Shown piece after piece: positions 5,988-12,134 of a stretch of DNA of 13,754 bases. The stretch lies in NCBI GenBank assembly GCA_001775965.1, contig MEZG01000057.1, positions 1 to 13,754 on the forward strand, in the 5' to 3' direction. The translations under genes and the position numbers were made by a program. Source of the DNA: Candidatus Bathyarchaeota archaeon RBG_13_60_20 (GTDB lineage Archaea; Thermoproteota; Bathyarchaeia; TCS64). Within the stretch, counting starts at the first letter, position 1. Each line of letters starts with the position of its first letter. The notes beneath the pieces are model-generated. The model saw only the letters and a program-made list of their open reading frames with translations, did not search any database and had not been told where the DNA came from.

Positions 5988-7382
5988 TTAATACGCCTCA
6001 GTCGATCCCTTCGCCTCGACCATGCTACGGCGCCTGCCTACGCCGACGGCTCTGAAGGCGAATCCCGCCCTCTCCGCAGCCGCAGGGTCGAAGACGTTGC
6101 GGCCGTCCACGATTATGGGCGTCCTCATCTGCTGCTTCAGCCAGCCAAGGTCGATGCCGTAGTACTCCCGATGCTTGGTGACCAGCGCTATGCAGTCCTT
6201 TCCCTCCGTGGCGGCTGAGAGGTCGGAGGTTAGATTGATCCCCGCCTCTTCTCTCACGTGAGGATCGTGGACGACCACCTCCCCGCAGGCTCCCTCAAGC
6301 CCCCTGTACAGGGGGTACGCCGGGGAGTTGCGCGTGTCGTCAGAGTTCTCCAGGAAGGCGTAGCCCAGGATGGCCACCCGGGCCGCCTCCAGGTCTACGC
6401 CGTTCTCCTCCAGGCCATCCTTTATCAGGCTCAGCATGTGCAAGGGCATGCGATCATTGATTGCACGGCTGCTCACCATGACCCAGGGAGTAAGCTGTTT
6501 ACTTCCGTAGGCGTCCACGCCGTACTTGAGGAGCCACGTGTCCTTGGGCAGGCAGTGGCCGCCCACGCCCGCGCCGGGGGCCATCATCATCCTGTACGGG
6601 TTCTTGTCGGAGTCGCTGGGGTCGTGGGGCAGGCTGTTAACGTACCTCCTGACCTCATGGACGTCGGACCCCAGGGACTCGCAGATGAGGGCCACCTCGT
6701 TGGCGAAGGCGATGTTGACGTCCCTGTACGCGTTCTCCGCCAGTTTGGCGATCTCGGCGGTGAGGCAGTCGGTCTCGTAGATGGGGGCCTTCACGATTTT
6801 CCTGTACAGCTCGGCCCCCCTGCCGGCGCATCCGGGCGTTAGCCCCCCCACGACCCTGGGCATAAGGGTGAGGTTGTGGAGCAGCCTGCCGACCATGACG
6901 CGCTCGTAGCTGTATACGAGGCTGAAGTCTTCGCCTGCCCGCATCCCCGACTCCTCCTCCAGGATGGGCTTGACCAGGTTCTGGGTGGTGCCAGGGGCCA
7001 CCGTGGACTCGACGCAGATCATGGCACCCCTCTTCATCTCCCTGCCCACGTCCCGCGTAACGTCACTGAGGCTCTCGTATATCGGCACGCGGCGCGAGTC
7101 CACGGGTGTCTGGACGTCGATGAGCACGGCGTCCGCCTCCCCGTAGGAGGAGGTGTCGTCCGTGACTCTAAGCGTCCCCCTCCTCACCACCCTCTCTATG
7201 AGCTCGGCGAGCCCCGGCTCGTCTCCCCCTATGGGTGACCTGCCCTGGTTCATGTGGTCGATCTTCCAGCCCGAGCGCCTGGTCCGCCTCTGGACGCCCG
7301 TGACCTGGAACCCTTCCACGTCCGCGAAGAGCGCGGCCGATGGCGCCCCCACGTAGCCCATCCCCACGACGACCAGCCGCAT
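5988..7382 (-). CDS. UDP-sugar 6-dehydrogenase (UDP-Glc / UDP-GlcNAc / UDP-ManNAc dehydrogenase family)
   Basis: 464 residues from the ATG at 7382, which has an AGGTGA ribosome binding site 4 nt upstream that contains the stop of the preceding gene. The open frame extends to 7481, but those codons lie within the neighbouring gene. The family oxidises the C6 hydroxyl of a nucleotide sugar to a carboxylate with two NAD+. The N-terminal Rossmann domain carries GMGYVGAPSA, then IDVQTPVD and VESTVAPGTT; the middle domain has EIAKLAENAYRDVNIAFANE; the catalytic cysteine is Cys277 in APGAGVGGHCLPKD; the C-terminal NAD-like domain has ILGYAFLENSDDTRNSP. The GGHCLPKD form is closer to UDP-N-acetylhexosamine dehydrogenases than to classical UDP-glucose dehydrogenase, but substrate cannot be fixed. 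It forms an operon with the oxidoreductase just upstream. Confidence 0.93.
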   Translation of the reverse strand: MRLVVVGMGYVGAPSAALFADVEGFQVTGVQRRTRRSGWKIDHMNQGRSPIGGDEPGLAELIERVVRRGTLRVTDDTSSYGEADAVLIDVQTPVDSRRVPIYESLSDVTRDVGREMKRGAMICVESTVAPGTTQNLVKPILEEESGMRAGEDFSLVYSYERVMVGRLLHNLTLMPRVVGGLTPGCAGRGAELYRKIVKAPIYETDCLTAEIAKLAENAYRDVNIAFANEVALICESLGSDVHEVRRYVNSLPHDPSDSDKNPYRMMMAPGAGVGGHCLPKDTWLLKYGVDAYGSKQLTPWVMVSSRAINDRMPLHMLSLIKDGLEENGVDLEAARVAILGYAFLENSDDTRNSPAYPLYRGLEGACGEVVVHDPHVREEAGINLTSDLSAATEGKDCIALVTKHREYYGIDLGWLKQQMRTPIIVDGRNVFDPAAAERAGFAFRAVGVGRRRSMVEAKGSTEAY

Positions 7383-7387
7383 TGGGG

Positions 7388-8365
7388 TCACCTTTCTTCC
7401 AGCATCTCCACGGCGTGGTAGTGGTCGTGGCCGTTGGCCACGGGCTTCCCCAGGCGCGCCGACTCTATGGCCGCCTCGCACACCTTAAGCGCCCTGAGGC
7501 CGTCCAGGCCGGTGACCTCGGGGGTCGTGTCCTCGGCTATGGAGCGGGCGAAGCTTTCCAGCTCCAGCCTCAGGGGCTCGGCACCTTCGATGAAGGGCTG
7601 GTAGATGTGGTCGGCATTCTCAACGCTGACTGTCTGGCTTATGTACTCCACGTTGATTATGCCCTCGGTGCCCGTTATGGTCAGGTTCCTGATCTTCCTG
7701 GGTGTCAGCCAGTTGGTCTCTATGAAGGCGCCCCGGTTCCGGGGGAAGCACATCACTATGTTGGCGTAGTCCTCGAAGCCGTGCTGAATGCTCCCCGCGT
7801 TGGAGAATATGGTCTTGGCCTCCACGCCGAACAGCCTGTTCACTATGTCGATGTCGTGTATGGCCAGGTCCTTGACCACCCCGACGTCCCCTATCCTGAC
7901 CGGCCACCGGCTCACGCGCTTAGTGTGGGCGAGTATGACCTCGCCGATGGCCCCGCCGTCGATCATTCTTATAGCCTCCTTAACGGCGGGGTTGAATCGC
8001 TCGATGAAGCCGACTGCCAGGTGGACGCCGCGCCGCTCGGCAGCCTTGATGAGCGCAACGGCCTCCCCGATGTTGTCGGTCATCGGCTTCTCCACAAGGA
8101 CGTGTTTCCCGGCCTCTATGGCCTGCAACGCGAGGCTCGCGTGGGTCACCGTCGGGGTGCAGATCGTCACGGCGTCCACGGCTGGGTCCTCGAAGACGGC
8201 CCTGGGGTCAACGCAGTGCCTGACATGGTGCCTCTGGGATACGAATCGGGCGGACCCCTCGTCGATGTCCACGACGGCTGATAACTTGACGTTTGGCATG
8301 TCAGAGAAGATGCGGACGTGGTTCCTGCCCCAGACTCCGCAGCCGATCACCGAGACGTTTAACAT
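7388..8365 (-). CDS. Gfo/Idh/MocA-family NAD(P)-dependent oxidoreductase
   Basis: 325 residues. The Rossmann domain starts at once with VSVIGCGVWGRNHVRIF (GxGxxG at 8-13), followed by the family EKP motif in HVLVEKPMT (92-94) and the second domain with KDLAIHDIDIV (166-173), whose Asp and His belong to the usual catalytic region. The family acts on sugars or nucleotide sugars. It is followed after 5 nt by a UDP-sugar 6-dehydrogenase. The pair resembles WbpA/WbpB-type systems, in which a UDP-GlcNAc acid is oxidised at C3 before transamination, so a role in making a modified uronic acid for surface glycans is inferred; no aminotransferase or glycosyltransferase is in the window. The ATG lies at the predicted transcription start, so the mRNA may be leaderless. 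Confidence 0.92.
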   Translation of the reverse strand: MLNVSVIGCGVWGRNHVRIFSDMPNVKLSAVVDIDEGSARFVSQRHHVRHCVDPRAVFEDPAVDAVTICTPTVTHASLALQAIEAGKHVLVEKPMTDNIGEAVALIKAAERRGVHLAVGFIERFNPAVKEAIRMIDGGAIGEVILAHTKRVSRWPVRIGDVGVVKDLAIHDIDIVNRLFGVEAKTIFSNAGSIQHGFEDYANIVMCFPRNRGAFIETNWLTPRKIRNLTITGTEGIINVEYISQTVSVENADHIYQPFIEGAEPLRLELESFARSIAEDTTPEVTGLDGLRALKVCEAAIESARLGKPVANGHDHYHAVEMLEER

Positions 8366-8384
8366 AAATATTTACTTGCATATA

Positions 8385-8397
8385 AACTATAAATGTT
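8385..8397 (-). promoter_or_regulatory. TATA box for the nucleotide-sugar operon (leaderless start)
   Basis: The minus strand reads CATTTATAGTTTATATG across 8396-8380, the most A/T-rich spot in this part of the window. With box A centred near 8391, transcription would start at about 8365, which is the A of the ATG. No ribosome binding site is visible before this ATG, which agrees with a leaderless mRNA. Confidence 0.6.
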
Positions 8398-8512
8398 CTT
8401 TTATCACTGGTAGGGTCAGGACGATATTGAAGCGACGCCGGGCGGGGCGGCACTGAACGCTAGCCCGGGGCCCTATTTTCACTGTTCCCCCACCTCCACG
8501 GCGCTGCGGTCC

Positions 8513-8522
8513 CCTTAAAAAC
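8513..8522 (+). promoter_or_regulatory. Candidate promoter of the PolB2 operon
   Basis: CCTTAAAAAC on the plus strand is a box A-like element centred near 8518. Start of transcription would be near 8544, a few bases from the ATG at 8548, again suggesting a nearly leaderless mRNA. The element is framed by CCCC (8511-8514) and GGGG (8523-8526), a short inverted repeat that could be part of an operator or chance in GC-rich DNA. Confidence 0.4.
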
Positions 8523-8547
8523 GGGGCCGGCCCTGGTTTGACTCGAC

Positions 8548-9327
8548 ATGAGACCACCCTCCCCGCCTGGGCGGAGCCTCCGGGAAGACTTCGAGACCGC
8601 CCTGGCCGTGATGGAGAGGCGCAGAGGGGCGGAGGCGCTCACCACGGGCAGCGGGCCCCTGGACTCCCTCGTGGGCGGCGTCGAGCCGGGCGGCTTCTAC
8701 TTGTTCTACGGGCCCGGGGGAGAGGACGAGCTGGACAGGCTCGTCCACAGGATGGTCTTCGAGGCCGTAAGGGCGGGCCCCTGCCGGGAGGCGGTCTACG
8801 TCCTCTGCGGCAACTACCGGCGCTCCCGCACCATGGTGGACCTGGACTACCTCCTGTCCCTGTTCACCGGGACCGGGCTGGACGTGGACCAGTGCCTCTC
8901 TAGGGTCCACATGGTGTACGCCTTCTCGGAGAGGCAGCTCATCCGGGTCCCCGCCCTGGTGGAGGGTGTACTGGGGGACGCCGGCGACGTGACCCTGGTC
9001 GCAGTCCAGCAGATAGCCAAGCTGTTCCACGGCGCGGACGCCGTCAGGTTCGAGGACCCCGCCGAGTTCACGGGCGTCGTCTCCGGGCTCAAGCAGCTGT
9101 GCTGCGAGAGGGGGGCCGCCCTGGCCGCGACGTGCCGCCCGGCCGGTAGGGGCCTAGTGCCCCCGCCGGAGGGAGGCGCCTACCTGAGGCACGCGGCCAC
9201 CGTCATCGTGTACATGAGGCCCCTCAGGGACGGCCGCGTCTCGGCGCACTTGGTGAAGCACCCCGAGTCGGCCCTCACGGGGAGGAGGATCAGCTACCTG
9301 GAGGAGGAGTACGCGTGGGGCGGGTGA
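8548..9327 (+). CDS. RadA/RecA-like protein lacking Walker motifs (PolB2 operon)
   Basis: 259 residues. An in-frame TGA lies 9 nt upstream, so the ATG at 8548 is the earliest start. The layout follows the RadA/RecA core: LTTGSGPLDSLVGGVEPGGFYLFYGPGG (31-58) matches the strand before the P-loop, but the loop itself reads GPGGEDELD instead of GxxGxGK[T/S], with Glu in place of the essential Lys. The Walker B strand is VTLVAVQQIAKLF (148-160), without the terminal Asp. The C-terminus (YLRHAATVIVYMRP, then ISYLEEE) matches the end of the RadA core. It is therefore probably unable to hydrolyse ATP. Diverged RadA-like proteins of this type accompany PolB2 in several archaea, and bacterial ImuA is the analogue in the ImuA-ImuB-DnaE2 cassette. 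It likely has a scaffold role. Its stop overlaps the start of the next gene (TGATG). Confidence 0.82.
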   Translation: MRPPSPPGRSLREDFETALAVMERRRGAEALTTGSGPLDSLVGGVEPGGFYLFYGPGGEDELDRLVHRMVFEAVRAGPCREAVYVLCGNYRRSRTMVDLDYLLSLFTGTGLDVDQCLSRVHMVYAFSERQLIRVPALVEGVLGDAGDVTLVAVQQIAKLFHGADAVRFEDPAEFTGVVSGLKQLCCERGAALAATCRPAGRGLVPPPEGGAYLRHAATVIVYMRPLRDGRVSAHLVKHPESALTGRRISYLEEEYAWGG

Positions 9328-9587
9328 TGAGCGGCTCCATGAGGACCAGGCTCCAGGAGGCCATGGCCCAGCTGGACGGCAAGTACAGGGCCGCCCTGAA
9401 GGACAGCCTGATGCAGGACGCCTTCGACGAGCTCTGGCCCGCCTGGTCCGTGGAGATGGGCGCCATGATAAACTCGGAGGTCCTCTCCTCGCTGGACCTG
9501 CTCCTCTTGACAGCAGCGGTGGACAACAGGCGGCTGCTCATGGAGCTCAGGGCGCGGCTGGAGGAGCCTGGGCGTGGGGACCGTTGA
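9327..9587 (+). CDS. Small helical protein of the PolB2 operon
   Basis: 86 residues from the ATG at 9327, which overlaps the preceding stop (TGATG); in-frame GTG at 9315 and ATG at 9339 are alternative starts. I recognise no domain. It is predicted to be mostly helical and amphipathic: MRTRLQEAMAQLDGKYRAALKDSL, then QDAFDELWPAWSVEMGAM, a leucine-rich LSSLDLLLLTAAVDNRRLLMEL, and a charged tail. There is no signal peptide or metal motif. Archaeal PolB2 operons usually contain a small uncharacterised protein between the RadA-like gene and the polymerase, and this gene holds that place. An adaptor bridging the other two proteins is inferred. Its end overlaps the polymerase start by 14 nt. Confidence 0.75.
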   Translation: MSGSMRTRLQEAMAQLDGKYRAALKDSLMQDAFDELWPAWSVEMGAMINSEVLSSLDLLLLTAAVDNRRLLMELRARLEEPGRGDR

Positions 9588-11640
9588 CGGGTGGCTCCTG
9601 GGGGTCCAGGTCGCCGGCTGCAGGGCCCTCCTCTGGGTCAAGGAGCAGGGCCGCGGCCGCGTCAGGCTCATCGACTCGTACAGGCCTGACCTCTACCTGG
9701 AGCCGCGGGGCATAGAGGCCGAGCACCTCGCGTACCTCCTGGAGGAGAAGGACGACCTGAGGGACGTGTCCCTGGAGCGCCGCGTCTCGTCCATCAAGGG
9801 CATGGAGATCAAGACCGTCCTCAGGGTCCAGGTGGACTCCGTGGAGGCCTACCGACGGGTCGTCTCCAGGCTGGAGGCCAGCCCCCTCGTGGAGGCCGTC
9901 TACGACGTGGACCTAACCCACGCCCAGCGCTACCTGTGCAGCCGGCGCCTCATCCCCATGGGCCGACTCACCGCCACAGTGGGCCCCAGGGGCCGCGTGA
10001 AGACGGTGGCGGCCCGCCCCCCGGACCTGGACCCCGCGCCGCCCCCCCTCAGGGTCCTACGGTTCGAGATCAGGTGGAGCACCGGCGACGCGCTCTGCGT
10101 CCATGAGGACGAGGACCACTGCGAGGCGCCGCCCACCCTCGTTCCCGTGGGGGAGCTCCTCGGCTCCCTGGACGAGGCGGACCCCGATGTCGTCGTGTGC
10201 ACCACCCGGGACCTCTCGGATGCCCAGGGGTACTGCAGGGCCAACGGGCTCCCCAGGTTCGGCGCCGTCAAGGACGGGGAGGCCCACCTCTGGAAGGGCA
10301 GGGTCCACGTCCAGCCCCACACCTACGAGGCCTTGGGCCTCGCCGGGATAGCCGAGAGGGTCCAGTACAACCGAGAGGACCCCCAGGCCTCCGCGGACTG
10401 GGGCTCGGGCCGCGCCATAGAGAGCAGGCAGTGCTACGAGGCCCGCGCCCGCGGCGTGCTAATACCTAGGTCCGGGGGCTTCCAGCCCGTCATGACCCTC
10501 CGGGAGATGGCTCACCTGGACCACGGGGGCCTCATACTGACGCCGGACGTGGGCCTCCACGAGAACGTGGGCGTCCTGGACTTCGAGAGCATGTTCCCCA
10601 GCCTCATGGTGACCCGCAACATCAGCTACGAGACCATAAGGGGAAGCGCCGGCAAGGGTTTCATCGTGGACTTCACCAGGGAGGCCCTCGAGCGGCGCCT
10701 CCACTTCAAGCACACGCGCCGGGGCCTGGAGGAGGGCTCCCAGGCGTGGCGCTGGTGCGAGGGCAGGCAGGAGGCCCTCAAGGCCGTCCTGTTCTGCACC
10801 TACGGGTACAGCGGCTGCTGGGCCAACAGGTTCGGCAACTTCGACACCTTCATGGAGATAAACCGGGTCGCCCGAGAGACCCTGGTGGAGAGCATGAACA
10901 TAGCCAGGCGCCGCGGCTACCGGACCCTCTACGGCAACAACGACAGCCTGTTCCTCAAGCGCCCCGGCGCCGACCCCGGCGACTACCAGGCGCTGGCTGA
11001 CGAGATATCGGCCCACACCGGCCTCTCCATGGCAGTGGACAAGGTGTTCAGGTACCTGGTGCTCCTGCCCCAGAAGGGCGAGGAGCGGACGGGCGCCGCC
11101 AACAGGTACTACGGCAGGACCGTGGAGGACAGGCACGTCCACAGGGGCATAGAGCTGAGGCGCAGCAACACGCCGCCCTACGTGGCCGAGGTTCAGAGGC
11201 GAGCCGTCGAGGCGCTGCTGGGCCCCGGCACTGTGGGGGAGGTGTGCACCGCGGGCGTGGACGCCGCCGTCCAGGTGATAGAGGACGCGTGCAGGAGGCT
11301 GAGGCGCCGCCAGGTCCCCGAGGAGCAGCTCTGGTCCTCCACCGTCCTCAGGGGCCGCCCCTCCGAGTACAGGGCCAAGCTGCCACACGTGGCCGCCGCG
11401 GAGGCCCTGGAGATGCAGAGGATGAGGATGGGCGCCCGGACACAGGTGGACTACGTCTACGCGGACGCGGGCCACGGCAACAGGTTCAGGAGGGTGAGGC
11501 CCGGCGGCTACGGCGGCAAGGTGGACGCCGAGAAGTACGTGGAGCTGGTCAGGGAGGCGGGCCGCAGCGTCCTCGCCCCCTTCGAGGTGGACCTTGATGA
11601 GCCCGGGCCGAGAGCCGTCCCCCTGAGCCGGTTCATGTAG
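9574..11640 (+). CDS. Divergent family-B DNA polymerase, PolB2/Dpo2-like
   Basis: 688 residues from a GTG at 9574, preceded by GGAGGAG with good spacing. The polymerase domain is clear: motif A VLDFESMFPSLM (Asp336), a motif B region RQEALKAVLFCTYGYSG (Lys403, Tyr410), motif C LYGNNDSLFLKR (Asp457), and the late block NRYYGRTVEDRHVHRGIELRR. The two main metal ligands, Asp336 and Asp457, are kept. Changes from active family-B enzymes: motif C has Asn455 where the first Asp of DTD stands, motif B has Phe-Cys in place of the conserved Asn-Ser, and motif A has Phe at the steric-gate Tyr place. The exonuclease region (about 158-300) has FEIR in place of the FDIE-type motif and no YxxxD motif, so proofreading is probably lost. 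PolB2 proteins are linked in Sulfolobales to error-prone damage tolerance. Whether this one polymerises is open. It is last in a coupled three-gene operon. Confidence 0.9.
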   Translation: MGTVDGWLLGVQVAGCRALLWVKEQGRGRVRLIDSYRPDLYLEPRGIEAEHLAYLLEEKDDLRDVSLERRVSSIKGMEIKTVLRVQVDSVEAYRRVVSRLEASPLVEAVYDVDLTHAQRYLCSRRLIPMGRLTATVGPRGRVKTVAARPPDLDPAPPPLRVLRFEIRWSTGDALCVHEDEDHCEAPPTLVPVGELLGSLDEADPDVVVCTTRDLSDAQGYCRANGLPRFGAVKDGEAHLWKGRVHVQPHTYEALGLAGIAERVQYNREDPQASADWGSGRAIESRQCYEARARGVLIPRSGGFQPVMTLREMAHLDHGGLILTPDVGLHENVGVLDFESMFPSLMVTRNISYETIRGSAGKGFIVDFTREALERRLHFKHTRRGLEEGSQAWRWCEGRQEALKAVLFCTYGYSGCWANRFGNFDTFMEINRVARETLVESMNIARRRGYRTLYGNNDSLFLKRPGADPGDYQALADEISAHTGLSMAVDKVFRYLVLLPQKGEERTGAANRYYGRTVEDRHVHRGIELRRSNTPPYVAEVQRRAVEALLGPGTVGEVCTAGVDAAVQVIEDACRRLRRRQVPEEQLWSSTVLRGRPSEYRAKLPHVAAAEALEMQRMRMGARTQVDYVYADAGHGNRFRRVRPGGYGGKVDAEKYVELVREAGRSVLAPFEVDLDEPGPRAVPLSRFM

Positions 11641-11672
11641 CCCGTTGAAGGGATCGTCGTAGGTTCGGTTCC

Positions 11673-11963
11673 TCAAACATCGCTGTGCGCCTCCACCGCC
11701 ACCGCCTCCCAGGCAGCGCCCTCCACTCCCGCGCCCTCCCTGAGGATCGTCAGCACGAGCCTGCCGGAGTCGGTCAGCCTCACGTCCACGGGGTCCGCGG
11801 CCGTGCCGTAGTCCAGGAGCTCCAGCTCCTTCAGCACCTTTGCGTTGAACTTGAGCGTGGAGTAGGGGACCCCACGGCTCTCCGATAGCTCCATGAGGAT
11901 GCGGGTTATTCTATCGATCCTGTTCTCCACTGTCGAGAGGATCAGAACCTGGTTCTCGTTCAA
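11673..11963 (-). CDS. Small winged-helix DNA-binding protein
   Basis: 96 residues from a TTG start at 11963; a GTG at 11930 is an alternative. The core is a winged helix: NRIDRITRILMELSESRG, then VPYSTLKFNAKVLKELELLDYG with a recognition helix in YSTLKFNAKVLKEL, and a wing strand VDVRLTDSGRLVLTIL. The C-terminal 20 residues are Ala/Glu/Val-rich and have no clear role. It is convergent with the polymerase gene, whose stop is 32 nt away, and upstream of it lies only the promoter region. No strong ribosome binding site is visible. Whether it controls the PolB2 operon is a guess from proximity. Confidence 0.68.
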   Translation of the reverse strand: MNENQVLILSTVENRIDRITRILMELSESRGVPYSTLKFNAKVLKELELLDYGTAADPVDVRLTDSGRLVLTILREGAGVEGAAWEAVAVEAHSDV

Positions 11964-12060
11964 AGATCTGTTCAGGAGCCTGCCCAGAGAAGTTATGCGG
12001 CTCCCGGTTAATCGAATTGGCGGCTCAAAATCACCACTTCCCTATCAGGGGTGGGGTCGA

Positions 12061-12072
12061 CGCTATTAATGT
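12061..12072 (-). promoter_or_regulatory. Candidate promoter of the winged-helix gene
   Basis: ACATTAATAGCG on the minus strand is the best box A-like element in the gap 11964-12133. It would give a leader of about 75 nt before the TTG at 11963, longer than for other genes here. Weaker elements (GATTAACC near 12010) lie closer. The rest of this gap shows nothing else I can name. Confidence 0.3.
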
Positions 12073-12102
12073 TTGCGGCGCGGATGGCTCGTGAAGCCCG
12101 AG

Positions 12103-12134
12103 CCCCTGGGACTCCCAGAGGCAGCCTGGCCTCT
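12103..12134 (-). terminator. Paired inverted repeats after the propeller-glycosidase gene
   Basis: A perfect 6-bp stem AGAGGC/GCCTCT with a 6-nt loop (12117-12134) starts at the last base of the stop codon of the gene transcribed from the right. Next to it is the palindrome CTGGGAcTCCCAG (about 12106-12118). These may fold into a 3' end structure. No T-run follows, so use as a terminator is only a suggestion. Confidence 0.25.

Noticed and set aside
7383..7481. N-terminal extension of the UDP-sugar dehydrogenase
   Set aside because: It overlaps the oxidoreductase coding region, and the Rossmann fold starts directly at the ATG at 7382 with a ribosome binding site before it.
7340..8281. Plus-strand open frame (313 codons) opposite the Gfo/Idh/MocA gene
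   Set aside because: The opposite strand encodes a complete oxidoreductase with GxGxxG and EKP motifs; the plus frame gives a low-complexity shadow.
10459..11676. Long minus-strand open frame (405 codons) opposite the polymerase gene
   Set aside because: It is the mirror of a strongly G/C-ended coding frame; its translation is His/Leu/Val/Gly-rich without any domain, and the plus-strand frame carries clear polymerase motifs.
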